Part shown: positions 16,696-24,626 of the stretch, in pieces | How the letters are laid out: each line of letters starts with the position of its first letter | Numbering within the stretch: position 1 is the first letter of the stretch | Assembly: GCA_035606665.1 (NCBI GenBank) | Contig: DATNEY010000027.1 | Span: 186,001-250,000, forward strand | Direction: 5' to 3' | DNA length: 64,000 nt | From: DASUGC01 sp035606665 | GTDB taxonomy: Bacteria > Acidobacteriota > Vicinamibacteria > Vicinamibacterales > SCN-69-37 | Notes under the pieces: model-generated | Databases searched by the model: none | What the model saw: the letters and a program-made list of their open reading frames with translations, nothing else | What the model was told of the DNA's origin: nothing | Position numbers and translations under genes: made by a program

Positions 16696-17646
16696 ATGCC
16701 GCCCCGCAAACCCGCCACTCGCCGAAAGAAAGTAGCCGCGTCGTCCGTTGGACTCGCTGCAATTGAGACCCCGCAGCTCGATGGCCGCGAGCTCGACGAC
16801 CTGGCCGCGACGGTCGCTGCCGACGGCGGCGCCGTCCTGTCCAAGTACCGCGATCCGGTGGGCGGCAGGCCACTGATTCTGGCCGCCTTGCCGGTCGATC
16901 GCGTCGAGCCCACGCCCTATCAGCGCGACCCCTCGGACACGCACGTGAAACGCCTGATGGGCGTCGTCGAGAAGATCGGCATGTTCCTCGATCCGATCAT
17001 CGTGATCCACAAGGACAAGGGCTACTGGACGCCGAACGGCAACCACCGCCTTCAGGCGCTGAAGAGACTGGGGTACCGGACCGTGACAGCGCTCGTGGTG
17101 CCCGACGCCGAGGTGGCATTCAAAATCCTGGCGCTCAACACCGAGAAGGCGCACAACCTGCGCGAGAAATCGCTCGAGACCATTCGCATGGCCCGCGCGC
17201 TTGCGCTGGATAGCGACGCGACGGAAGAGAGTTATGCGTTCGAATTCGAGCAACCGTCGTTCTTGACGCTCGGAATCTGCTACCAGGAACGGCCGCGCTT
17301 CAGCGGTGGCGCGTACCAGTCGATCCTGAAGAAGACCGACGCGTTTCAGGGCGAATCCATGGACAAGGCGCTCAAAGAACGCGAGCGCAGAGGAAAGAAG
17401 GTCCTGAAGCTGGACGACGCCGTCGCCGCTGTCGTTGAGAAGCTGAAGGCTCGCGGCCTGACCAGCCCGTATCTCAAGGCGTTCGTCGTCGCGCGCGTGA
17501 ACTACACGAGGTTCGTGAAATCACCCGCCGTGGATTTCGACGAGGCATTCGACAAGATCACTGCGAGCGCTCTGAAGTTCAACGTCGAGAAGATCAAGCA
17601 AGATGACGTGGCAAAGGCGGCGGGAGGACCGCCCGACGAAGACTAG
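16696..17646 (+). CDS. ParB/sulfiredoxin-fold nuclease-like protein (stand-alone)
   Basis: 316 residues. After a basic N-terminus (PPRKPATRRKK) and a linker, residues ~65-150 form a ParB-type domain: LPVDRVEPTPYQRDPSDTHV, then PIIVIHKDKGYWTPNGNHRL, where the family's G-E/N-x-R box reads GNHR, followed by LQALKRLGY. The C-terminal ~170 residues are helical and basic (KALKERERRGKKVLKLDDAV). True chromosome-partitioning ParB has a HTH and a ParA neighbour; neither is seen here, so this is more like the free-standing ParB-domain proteins that bind or cut DNA or hydrolyse nucleotides. It lies 63 nt from tRNA-fMet and its end overlaps the next gene by 44 nt. Confidence 0.8.
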   Translation: MPPRKPATRRKKVAASSVGLAAIETPQLDGRELDDLAATVAADGGAVLSKYRDPVGGRPLILAALPVDRVEPTPYQRDPSDTHVKRLMGVVEKIGMFLDPIIVIHKDKGYWTPNGNHRLQALKRLGYRTVTALVVPDAEVAFKILALNTEKAHNLREKSLETIRMARALALDSDATEESYAFEFEQPSFLTLGICYQERPRFSGGAYQSILKKTDAFQGESMDKALKERERRGKKVLKLDDAVAAVVEKLKARGLTSPYLKAFVVARVNYTRFVKSPAVDFDEAFDKITASALKFNVEKIKQDDVAKAAGGPPDED

Positions 17647-18670
17647 CGCGCGACCTGCCGAAGATGATACACGGGGTACGATTGGCCTGTCCGCTGTGAC
17701 TCACGACGACCGACTCGCACTCGACGAACTGGATCAGCGACTGAGGACGCTCCTGCCAGACACATACAAGGAGGCGTACGCAGCACTCAAGCCCGTGCCC
17801 ATGCGCTCGGCGCCGCTCAAGTACGACTCCACCGGACAAGTCGCGTGGAATGACATCTGGGGCAGCTTCTGCGATCTCGCGATGGCAGGCGGTCCACCGC
17901 ACAAAGGACGGCTGCTCGGCCCCGGCACATCGGATGGAAGCCCTGCAAGCGACGCGGCGATCGATGCGGTGGTCACCGAACTCTGCCGCGGCATTGAGCT
18001 CACCACCACGATGCCGTGCGAACCTGCGTCGGCCGCAGGTTGGGTCCGCGTGGAATGCTATTCAGAAACGATGGCCGCGTGGCTCCTACGGGCGATTGTG
18101 ATGGAGAACGTCGCCGCGAAAGCCGATGGCAGGTTCTTGAGTCTTCCTGCGTCGCCGGCATTCCGCCTGGACAAGGAAATCAAGAACGTCATCACCGTCA
18201 TTGCGAAGACGACACATTATTGGCTCGAACACATGCCCCGTGCGCAACAACGCGCGATCGCACACTTGCTCAGCAACCTCGATCGCGAGACACCGCTGGT
18301 CGCGCCGCGATTCGAATTCACTTCGCCCGCCCGCGATTTTGGTCCGCTCGCGGCTCAGATTAATCGGCTGACGGGCCTCGTTGCGATGACGGAACACCTG
18401 CCTGAATGGCTCGGTCTCGAATGCGGCAGCGTCGCTGTCGCGATCTGGCTGATGCGGGCACTCATCACGCAAAACATCCTGGCCAGGCGCGAGGACGAGG
18501 TGCTCTGGGTGCCGATCAATGCCGTGTCAGATCCCAACGGCGCCCGCGTCGCGACCGCGCTCTCCCACGTCCACCGGCTGGCAATTCTCAGGGGAGTCAC
18601 GGTCGCGAGGCCTACTCAGGACGCTACTTCACCGTTAGCCGGCTCGCCGAGCCGAGTTGAGCACCCGTAA
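17603..18670 (+). CDS. hypothetical protein downstream of the ParB-like gene
   Basis: 355 residues, no recognised domain. The region from ~35 to 335 is a mixed alpha/beta, soluble sequence with repeated alternation of short helices and strands. Two similar stretches (WVRVECYSETMAAWLLRAIV near 145 and WLGLECGSVAVAIWLMRALI near 270) suggest an internal duplication of a ~125-residue unit: both have (V/L)ECxSxxxAxWLxRAIxxxN. The first 31 residues are basic and overlap the ParB-like gene in another frame; a GTG at 17696 would remove the overlap and may be the true start. The coupled position suggests that it works with the ParB-like protein. Function unknown. Confidence 0.65.
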   Translation: MTWQRRREDRPTKTSARPAEDDTRGTIGLSAVTHDDRLALDELDQRLRTLLPDTYKEAYAALKPVPMRSAPLKYDSTGQVAWNDIWGSFCDLAMAGGPPHKGRLLGPGTSDGSPASDAAIDAVVTELCRGIELTTTMPCEPASAAGWVRVECYSETMAAWLLRAIVMENVAAKADGRFLSLPASPAFRLDKEIKNVITVIAKTTHYWLEHMPRAQQRAIAHLLSNLDRETPLVAPRFEFTSPARDFGPLAAQINRLTGLVAMTEHLPEWLGLECGSVAVAIWLMRALITQNILARREDEVLWVPINAVSDPNGARVATALSHVHRLAILRGVTVARPTQDATSPLAGSPSRVEHP

Positions 18671-18741
18671 TACCGCCGGCCAGGGTCGCTGCCAGCGCCG
18701 CAAACAACGTGAGTGGATAAAGAACGCCAAACCCGAAGAGG

Positions 18742-19414
18742 ATGCCGATCTCTGCCATCGCGGGCAGCACCGCAAGCCACAAACGGCGGGGCTACCGGTT
18801 CACTGCGGACGTGCGCCGGTGCCAGGAGCTGGCTGCGCCCCATCCGCCGGCGCCTCGACCCCAGATTCGCGCGGAGACCGCAAGTTTTCGAACGGGGCAC
18901 TCGTTCTGTCGGCCTGTCGGCGGCCGTGCTCACGTGCGTGTTGGTGACCGCGGTGGCCTCGGTCTTTTACAGGCCCTAGGGCGGCGTCCTCGTGGGCACG
19001 GGCATCACCCGGGAACTTCCAGATTCCATCGCCGTGCTTCCATTCAGGACGATTGGTGTCGCCCCGGCGCAGGAGCGACTCGGTCAGGGACTCTGCGACG
19101 CCCTGATTACCAGGCTCGCCAATGTGCCTCAGCTCGGCGTCAGGCCCACGTCCGCGGTCCGGCAATACGTGGACCCGAACCAGGACCCTGTGGAGATTGG
19201 CCGGATGCAGGGCGCTGATGCGGTCCTCGATGGCAGGATCCAGGGTGAAGGCAGCCGCGTCCGCGTCACCGTCCAGCTCATCGACACGCTGAGTGGAGCG
19301 ACCGTGTGGTCCTCGCAAATCGACACCCGTGACGAGAACGCCCTGGATATCCAGGACAGGATTTCGTCGCAGGTCTTTGCGGAAATGATGCGCGACCTTC
19401 CGCGCAAGAAGTAG
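18742..19414 (+). pseudogene. decayed CadC-like regulator with TolB-like domain
   Basis: Three pieces of one gene type appear in order but in different frames. Frame 1 near 18780 has KRRGYRFTADV, the end of an OmpR/CadC winged-helix domain. Frame 2 then has a membrane helix (LSAAVLTCVLVTAVASVF) that ends in a TAG at 18977-18979. The same frame then continues as a TolB-like nucleotide/peptide-fold domain (DSIAVLPFRTIG, then RLGQGLCDALITRLANVP, then GRMQGADAVLDGRIQGEG) to a stop at 19412-19414. Intact relatives continue into TPR repeats. The frameshift, stop and truncation show decay; the 140-residue TolB-like part could still be made from a GTG at 18992. Confidence 0.7.
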
Positions 19415-19420
19415 AAGGCG

Positions 19421-21667
19421 TCAGAACACCCACGCGTAGCCGATCTTCACGAAGAACGTGCGATCGGTCTTGGTAATGTCGACCGTCTGTGTGCCGGTAC
19501 CGTTGTCTGAGTAGCCGACCAGGAAGACCGTTTGAGGGTTCAGCTTGTGACTGAAGAGGAACTGCGTAAAGAGCCGCTTCGAACGCTGACCAACCGGCGC
19601 GAGATACAGAACTGTGTTGCGCTTAATGTCCGTGTACTGAAGAATCGCCCGCACGAACGTGTGCAGGCCCAGGTGATACAGCACGCGTCCCTGCCCTTGC
19701 TTCGCGGTAAACAACTGTCCTGCCGCGACGTCCAGCACTTGATAGACGTACGACCCGCTGCCTTCGACCCGACCGAACGCATTGAACGTTCCGCCAAGCT
19801 GGAGGCGATCCTGTTCGGCCTTCCGTGAGTTCGTGAAGTCGACGGCCCCACCGGTCGTCACTGACGCATTCAGCGAGAACAGGTTCGACGGCCGGATGCT
19901 CCATGAGATGTTCTGGCGGAAGTTGTTGTACGTAACGCCCTGGTAGTACTCGTAGTTACAGGCCGGGTTATAGCTCACGTTCATCTGCCATCGACCGCTG
20001 TAGTCGATCGGGAAATCGCAGCCCCAGGAGGCGCGATTGCCCTGCCAGTCCTCGACGCGATCCGCACTTGCCGAGATCGCGAACTGGTTGAACCAGCGCT
20101 GCGGCCCGCCGATGAAGGCGCGCGTCAGGAAGCCCGCGTAGCCGCGCATATCGACCTGTGGATTGAATCCGCTGTCACCCCGGAAACCCGGGCTCACCCC
20201 GGACGAGCGAAGATTCCAGTTCCACGTCCTCGTGGCATGGTTGTAGGAGGCGACGTACCCGTGGCCGCCGAACGCATCCGGTCGTTGCGAGAACGTCTGC
20301 GCCAGCTGGTCGGGATAGTCGGTCCTGGACGCGAGCCACTGCGCCCGGAGCGTGTCCGATCGCGACATGCGGTACACGAGGTCCGGACCGGCGACGCGAT
20401 TCGAGTACGACGCGCCTTCCGTGGACTCCCGGCCCGTGTAAATGGCGCCAAGAGTCGAGCCGCCCCCGAGATCACGCCGGTACCGGAAAACGCTGCTGAC
20501 GTAGCTCTGATCGAGGCTCGAAAAACCTGAACTCTCGTACCCCGGGAACGTGATGCCCGTCACTCGGTCCTGGGCCGTGAAGACGCCGAACGCATGTGGT
20601 CCCTCCTTGCCGGTGAGCTTGAGACCCCAGTACGGATCGGCAACCGAACGTGTGAAGACCGCGGACAGCGGAGTCGCGAAGAAATCCGACCCCTCGAGGA
20701 AAAACGGGCGACGCTCGGGAAAGAAAAGCTGGAAACGTGTGTTGATTTCGAGCTGCGCGGCATCCGCCTCGACCTGGTAGAAGTCCGGATTCGCGGTGCC
20801 GCTGAGGACGACGTTCGGCGTGATGCCCCAGCGGGCGGAGAGTCCCGCGTCGCTCTTGAAATCCCCCGCCACGAGGGGACCGGCGGGAAATGCCGGGCGC
20901 GTGTCCGTCCGGGCCAGGGTCGCCGTAGGATCGAACTCGAGGTTGCGGCCCGGCGTGATCGCCTCGAAGCCCGTGACCTTGTCGAGCTGACACACCAAAC
21001 AGTTCCGATTGCGGTCGCTGTAGGCGGAACGCATTCTGAAACGCGTGGACCGCGGCATGTCCCGCATCGCCATGAAGCCCCAGGTCTGGACGCCCGTCAC
21101 TCGCGGAAAGCGGAGCGAGCTGAACGGCACGGACACCTCAACGGTGTAGCCCTGCGCGTCAACAACGGCCTTTGCGTCCCAGATGGCATCCCACGAAAAA
21201 TCCTCGCTGCCAGTGACGTCGCTGTTGAAAGCGTCCATCTGGACGCCACGCGCGCTGATTCTGAACTGGAAGGCGCGCCTGCCGTCATTGAACGGATCGA
21301 TCAGGAACCCGACGGTGTCATCAGCGGACGCCGTGTCGCGGTCGGCGAGGTTCGCGCGAATCTGGGCCGGGTTCGGATCGAGCGCGCGAAACGCCACCAG
21401 CAGCCGGCGCCCATCGAACGTCAGCAGGCACGTCGTCTCGACCGTCGCTGGTATGTTGTCTCCCGGAAACCACTCGAACCGGAGGGGAATCTGAACCGCG
21501 TCCTTCCAGGCCGGCTCGTCGAGCTGGCCGTCGACGGTGACGGCCGATGTTGCGGGACGGATCTTGAACTGCTGAGGCTGACGCGTTGAATTGGACGGCA
21601 GCGTGCCCTGCGCGCTCGCGACGACCGGAACGATCAGGCACACCACGGCCAGGACACAACTTCGCAT
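19421..21667 (-). CDS. exported protein with CBM9-like domain and DUF5916-type outer-membrane barrel
   Basis: 748 residues with a signal peptide (VLAVVCLIVPVVASAQG). Residues ~38-230 match the family-9 carbohydrate-binding-like domain (TVDGQLDEPAWKDA, then DDTVGFLIDPFNDGRRAFQF). The rest, from GFEAITPGRNLEFDPTATL, is the beta-barrel found in DUF5916 proteins, with FFPERRPFFLEGSDFF as the most conserved stretch, and an aromatic C-terminus (KIGYAWVF) typical for BAM-assembled barrels. Family members are often fused to or found with glycoside-related genes, but no enzyme lies beside this one. It stands convergent to the decayed regulator with only 6 nt between their ends. Confidence 0.85.
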   Translation of the reverse strand: MRSCVLAVVCLIVPVVASAQGTLPSNSTRQPQQFKIRPATSAVTVDGQLDEPAWKDAVQIPLRFEWFPGDNIPATVETTCLLTFDGRRLLVAFRALDPNPAQIRANLADRDTASADDTVGFLIDPFNDGRRAFQFRISARGVQMDAFNSDVTGSEDFSWDAIWDAKAVVDAQGYTVEVSVPFSSLRFPRVTGVQTWGFMAMRDMPRSTRFRMRSAYSDRNRNCLVCQLDKVTGFEAITPGRNLEFDPTATLARTDTRPAFPAGPLVAGDFKSDAGLSARWGITPNVVLSGTANPDFYQVEADAAQLEINTRFQLFFPERRPFFLEGSDFFATPLSAVFTRSVADPYWGLKLTGKEGPHAFGVFTAQDRVTGITFPGYESSGFSSLDQSYVSSVFRYRRDLGGGSTLGAIYTGRESTEGASYSNRVAGPDLVYRMSRSDTLRAQWLASRTDYPDQLAQTFSQRPDAFGGHGYVASYNHATRTWNWNLRSSGVSPGFRGDSGFNPQVDMRGYAGFLTRAFIGGPQRWFNQFAISASADRVEDWQGNRASWGCDFPIDYSGRWQMNVSYNPACNYEYYQGVTYNNFRQNISWSIRPSNLFSLNASVTTGGAVDFTNSRKAEQDRLQLGGTFNAFGRVEGSGSYVYQVLDVAAGQLFTAKQGQGRVLYHLGLHTFVRAILQYTDIKRNTVLYLAPVGQRSKRLFTQFLFSHKLNPQTVFLVGYSDNGTGTQTVDITKTDRTFFVKIGYAWVF

Positions 21668-21701
21668 GGTGGCTTAGACGGGATCGGATTGAAGAAGTTG
21701 T

Positions 21702-22256
21702 CTAGATCTTCGGCAGCGTCACGCCCTGCTGCCCCTGATACTTGCCCTTCTTGTCCGCGTACGACCGCTCGCACGGCTCGTCGCTCTGGAAGAACAGTAC
21801 CTGCGCGAGGCCCTCGTTCGCGTAGATCTTCGCGGGCAGGGGCGTCGTGTTCGAGATCTCGAGCGTCACGAACCCTTCCCATTCGGGCTCGAAGGGCGTG
21901 ACGTTCACGATGATGCCGCAGCGCGCGTAGGTTGACTTGCCCAGGCAGATCGTCAGGACATCGCGGGGAATTCTGAAGTACTCAATAGTCCGCGCCAGCG
22001 CAAACGAGTTCGGCGGCACGATGCAGACGTCAGCCTTGATGTCCACGAACGAACGGGGATCGAAGTTCTTGGGATCGATGACCGTGTTGTTGATGTTCGT
22101 GAAGACCTTGAACTCGTCCGCGACGCGGATGTCGTAGCCGTACGACGACAGACCGTACGACACCACACCTGCACGGACCTGGGAATCGACGAACGGCTCG
22201 ATCATCCCCTGGTTCCGGGACATTTCACGAATCCAGCGATCGGACTTTATCGACAT
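21702..22256 (-). CDS. dcd: dCTP deaminase
   Basis: 184 residues; the ATG at 22256 is chosen because upstream frame sequence is low in quality and rich in the repeat. It converts dCTP to dUTP for dTTP synthesis in the cytoplasm. Key regions are GKSTYARCGI (S108 and R112 of the active site), PFEPEWEG and TLEISN with the likely catalytic Glu (E133), and the C-terminal substrate-closing tail ending in YQGQQGVTLPKI. Length fits the family (about 180-195). It is followed by the barrel protein 34 nt downstream and preceded by a heptamer repeat array. Nucleotide-metabolism neighbour ndk lies close by. Confidence 0.93.
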   Translation of the reverse strand: MSIKSDRWIREMSRNQGMIEPFVDSQVRAGVVSYGLSSYGYDIRVADEFKVFTNINNTVIDPKNFDPRSFVDIKADVCIVPPNSFALARTIEYFRIPRDVLTICLGKSTYARCGIIVNVTPFEPEWEGFVTLEISNTTPLPAKIYANEGLAQVLFFQSDEPCERSYADKKGKYQGQQGVTLPKI

Positions 22257-22276
22257 AGGCAAGAGAGTGTATGTGA

Positions 22277-22321
22277 AGTCCAGAGTCCAGAGTCCAGAGT
22301 CCAGAGTGCGGGGTGCGGGGT
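22277..22321. repeat. junction heptamer array (agtccag and gcggggt)
   Basis: Four copies of agtccag (22277-22304) plus a partial one, then two copies of gcggggt (22308-22321). It fills the junction between dcd and the DUF2905 gene and ends directly at the latter's stop codon. Confidence 0.9.
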
Positions 22322-22516
22322 TCAGCGCCGCATGAGGGCCGCGAGGACTGACAGCAGCACGCTCGCGATGATGCAGGTAACGACGGGAAAATAGAAGGTC
22401 GAGTCCCCGCGGCGAATCACGATGTCGCCGGGCAGCCGGCCGATTGGCAGCCCGGCCTGAATCAATAGCCCAGCCAGAAGGAGCACGGCCCCCACGCCAA
22501 TCAGCAGCTTTCCCAT
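22322..22516 (-). CDS. DUF2905 small membrane protein
   Basis: 64 residues with two membrane helices (LLIGVGAVLLLAGLLIQ and FPVVTCIIASVLLSVLAAL) joined by the conserved loop GRLPGDIVIRRGDSTFYFP, which is the signature of the DUF2905 family of tiny inner-membrane proteins. Length fits (about 60-75). Function is unknown in general. It is between dcd and ndk, separated from each by short heptamer arrays. Confidence 0.9.
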   Translation of the reverse strand: MGKLLIGVGAVLLLAGLLIQAGLPIGRLPGDIVIRRGDSTFYFPVVTCIIASVLLSVLAALMRR

Positions 22517-22544
22517 CGAACTTCGAACTTTGAACTTCGAACTT
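22517..22544. repeat. junction heptamer array (cgaactt)
   Basis: Four tandem 7-mers: cgaactt, cgaactt, tgaactt, cgaactt. Its unit is nearly self-complementary. It fills the space between the DUF2905 start and the ndk stop (22547). Confidence 0.9.
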
Positions 22545-22546
22545 CC

Positions 22547-22960
22547 TTACAGCTCCATGCCCCTGAAGAAGTAGCCGAGCTCGAAGGCGGCGGTTTCGGC
22601 CGCATCCGATCCGTGTGTTGCGTTGTTGCCAATCGACGTGCCGAAGTCCCGGCGCAGCGTACCCGGCGCCGCCTTGGCCGGGTCCGTCGGGCCCATGGTG
22701 TCGCGCCACTTCTTGATGGCGTCAGGAGCCTCGAGGCACAGCAGCACGCACGGCCCCGACGACATGAACGTCGTCAGCTCCCCGAAGAACGGGCGCTCCT
22801 TATGAACGGCGTAGAAGCCTTCGGCTTCACGCCTGGAAAGATGGGCCAGGCGCATCCCGCGGACCGTGAAGCCCGCTTCTTCGATGCGTGCCAGGATGCG
22901 CCCGGTATTTCTCGCCTTGACGGCGTCCGGCTTGATGATTGCGAACGTGCGCTCAGTCAT
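22547..22960 (-). CDS. ndk: nucleoside diphosphate kinase
   Basis: 137 residues, the usual size. It transfers the gamma-phosphate between nucleoside triphosphates and diphosphates through a phosphohistidine. The N-terminus has TFAIIKPDAV; the catalytic histidine is H116 in NNATHGSDA; the nucleotide-binding stretch is MGPTDPAKAAPGTLRRDFG. It provides dNTPs together with dcd and CTP together with pyrG in the same window. The ATG start is conserved in the family. Stop and start abut repeats or an OM-barrel gene by 22 nt. Confidence 0.95.
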   Translation of the reverse strand: MTERTFAIIKPDAVKARNTGRILARIEEAGFTVRGMRLAHLSRREAEGFYAVHKERPFFGELTTFMSSGPCVLLCLEAPDAIKKWRDTMGPTDPAKAAPGTLRRDFGTSIGNNATHGSDAAETAAFELGYFFRGMEL

Positions 22961-22982
22961 ATCCGGACGATCTTACTACTGC

Positions 22983-23459
22983 CTAGTGCTTGCCGAGCCC
23001 GATGCTCACCATGATGATCGTCGTGACGTCATGCTCGGTGAAGACGAACCGGAGCTCCGGTCGAATCGGATGCTTCGATGACGCGTTGAACTCGAGGCCG
23101 CCGCCAAGCTGCAACCGGGCCTGGGTCTCGTCCGCGAAGCTCAGAATGCCGAGGCCGCCGCCGGCGAAGGGTTTGAAGTTGGGCTCGTTCGTCTTGAAGT
23201 AATAGACAACGTTGCCGGAGAGGTAGACGCCGTTGTAGCCCTCGAATCTCAGGAAGGAGACGTCTCCGTTCGTCTCAATCTGCTGATTGTTGAAGGGCCG
23301 CGCCGCCACGCCGGCGCCGACAATGAAACCGTCACCGCCGCTGAGGAATACGCCGCCGAACTGTCCGCGCAACTCGATCTTCTTCTCCTGCGCTGCCGCC
23401 GGGGACGCGAGCGCCAACACGCCCAGAACCGCGATCGTCAATCTGGCCAAAGTCTTCAC
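22983..23459 (-). CDS. small outer-membrane beta-barrel protein
   Basis: 158 residues from the GTG at 23459, which is preceded by an excellent AGGAGG 7 nt upstream; a longer frame to 23531 lacks this. A signal peptide ends at ASPAAAQ. The mature part is eight-strand barrel-like with alternating patterns (LRGQFGGVFLSGGD, GNVVYYFKTNEPNFKPFAGGG) and resembles OmpA/OmpW-type small porins. The C-terminus lacks a typical terminal Phe. It probably sits in the outer membrane; no specific function is evident. Confidence 0.75.
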   Translation of the reverse strand: MKTLARLTIAVLGVLALASPAAAQEKKIELRGQFGGVFLSGGDGFIVGAGVAARPFNNQQIETNGDVSFLRFEGYNGVYLSGNVVYYFKTNEPNFKPFAGGGLGILSFADETQARLQLGGGLEFNASSKHPIRPELRFVFTEHDVTTIIMVSIGLGKH

Positions 23460-23510
23460 AAGGACACCTCCTAAAGTGCCTGCACCGGTTACATGAGTCT
23501 CCAAAATACA

Positions 23511-23539
23511 ACGGGCCCGGTGCTTTTGCACGGGCCCGT
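23511..23539 (-). terminator. strong stem-loop terminator between korB and the barrel gene
   Basis: A 12-bp near-perfect stem (ACGGGCCCGGTGC / GCACGGGCCCGT) with a tttt loop. On the minus strand it is followed by TGTATTTTGG. It sits 34 nt beyond the korB stop, so it likely ends the sucCD-korAB transcript and separates it from the small barrel gene. Confidence 0.75.
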
Positions 23540-23573
23540 GTACAGACTCCGATGGCCGGGTGCCGGCCGCGCC

Positions 23574-24626
23574 CTACCGCAGGGCCTCCATCAGCTCGTC
23601 GAGCGCCTGTTTCCCCGGCCGCGTCTGGTCCTGCGGGAGGAACGCCAGCGGCGTCTCCACGAGGTTCATGGAATCGACGAAGTTGTCCTGGTTCGGGTCG
23701 ATGTAGATCATGCCCGTAGCGAACTCGCCGCGGCGCGCCGTCTCGTGAAGCATCCGGAGCGCCGTGATCTTGTCCGACGGGTTGTAGTCCTCAGCCAGTT
23801 TCTTCAGGTACAGATGCGAGCCATCGTGCATCTTCACCTCGGTCGTCGAGCCCGGTTCGTAGTCGACCGAAATGTCCTCGAAGAACGGCACGAAGCTGAT
23901 CTCGCCGAGCACCTCGTCGTGGTCCTTCACGTACGCATAGCTTTTCGTGGAGCCCTCGTGATCGTTGAAGGTCACGCACGGCGAGATGACGTCGATCATG
24001 CAGGTGCCGCGGTGGGAGATGGCGGCCTTGAGGATCGACAGCAGCTGCTTCTTGTCGCCGGAAAACGACCGTGCGACAAACGACGCGCCGAGCTCGATGG
24101 CGAGCGCGCAGGTATCAATCGGCGGCAGGTCGTTCATGACGCCGTTCTTGGCCTTCGAGCCCATGTCTGCCGTCGGCGAAAACTGGCCTTTCGTCAGGCC
24201 GTAACAGCCGTTGTCCTCGATGATGTAGATGAGCGGCAGGTTGCGCCGCATCAGGTGCACGAACTGGCCCACGCCGATGGCACCCGTATCGCCGTCGCCG
24301 CTGACGCCGATGCCCAGCATTGACGCATTCGCGAGCAGCGCGCCGGTGGCCACCGACGGCATGCGCCCGTGCACTGAGTTGAAGCCGTGCGACGGATTGA
24401 GGAAGTACGCCGGGCTCTTGCTGGAGCAGCCGATGCCCGAGAACTTCATGACCCGCTTCTGATCGACGCCCATCTCGTAGAACGCGTCGATGATGCGCTC
24501 AGAGATGGCGTTGTGCCCGCACCCCGCGCACAGCGTCGTCTTGCTGCCGCGGTACTGGGCGAGTTCCAGGCCGAGCCGGTTCGTCTTCTTTGGCGGAACC
24601 GGCGTGGGGGTGGTCGTCTCACTCAT
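23574..24626 (-). CDS. korB: 2-oxoglutarate:ferredoxin oxidoreductase, beta subunit
   Basis: 350 residues. The subunit binds thiamine diphosphate and a [4Fe-4S] cluster and, with KorA, oxidises 2-oxoglutarate plus CoA to succinyl-CoA, reducing ferredoxin. Visible marks: CAGCGH at 33-38, GIGCSSK with C67, the TPP motif GDGDTGAIG at 110-118, DNGCYGLTKGQFSPT at 138-152, and a later cysteine in SPCVTFN. The C-terminal half has QDNFVDSMNLVETPLAFL. It overlaps korA by 1 nt (TAATG), so both are translated together. The N-terminal ~15 residues are Thr/Pro-rich. Confidence 0.93.
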   Translation of the reverse strand: MSETTTPTPVPPKKTNRLGLELAQYRGSKTTLCAGCGHNAISERIIDAFYEMGVDQKRVMKFSGIGCSSKSPAYFLNPSHGFNSVHGRMPSVATGALLANASMLGIGVSGDGDTGAIGVGQFVHLMRRNLPLIYIIEDNGCYGLTKGQFSPTADMGSKAKNGVMNDLPPIDTCALAIELGASFVARSFSGDKKQLLSILKAAISHRGTCMIDVISPCVTFNDHEGSTKSYAYVKDHDEVLGEISFVPFFEDISVDYEPGSTTEVKMHDGSHLYLKKLAEDYNPSDKITALRMLHETARRGEFATGMIYIDPNQDNFVDSMNLVETPLAFLPQDQTRPGKQALDELMEALR

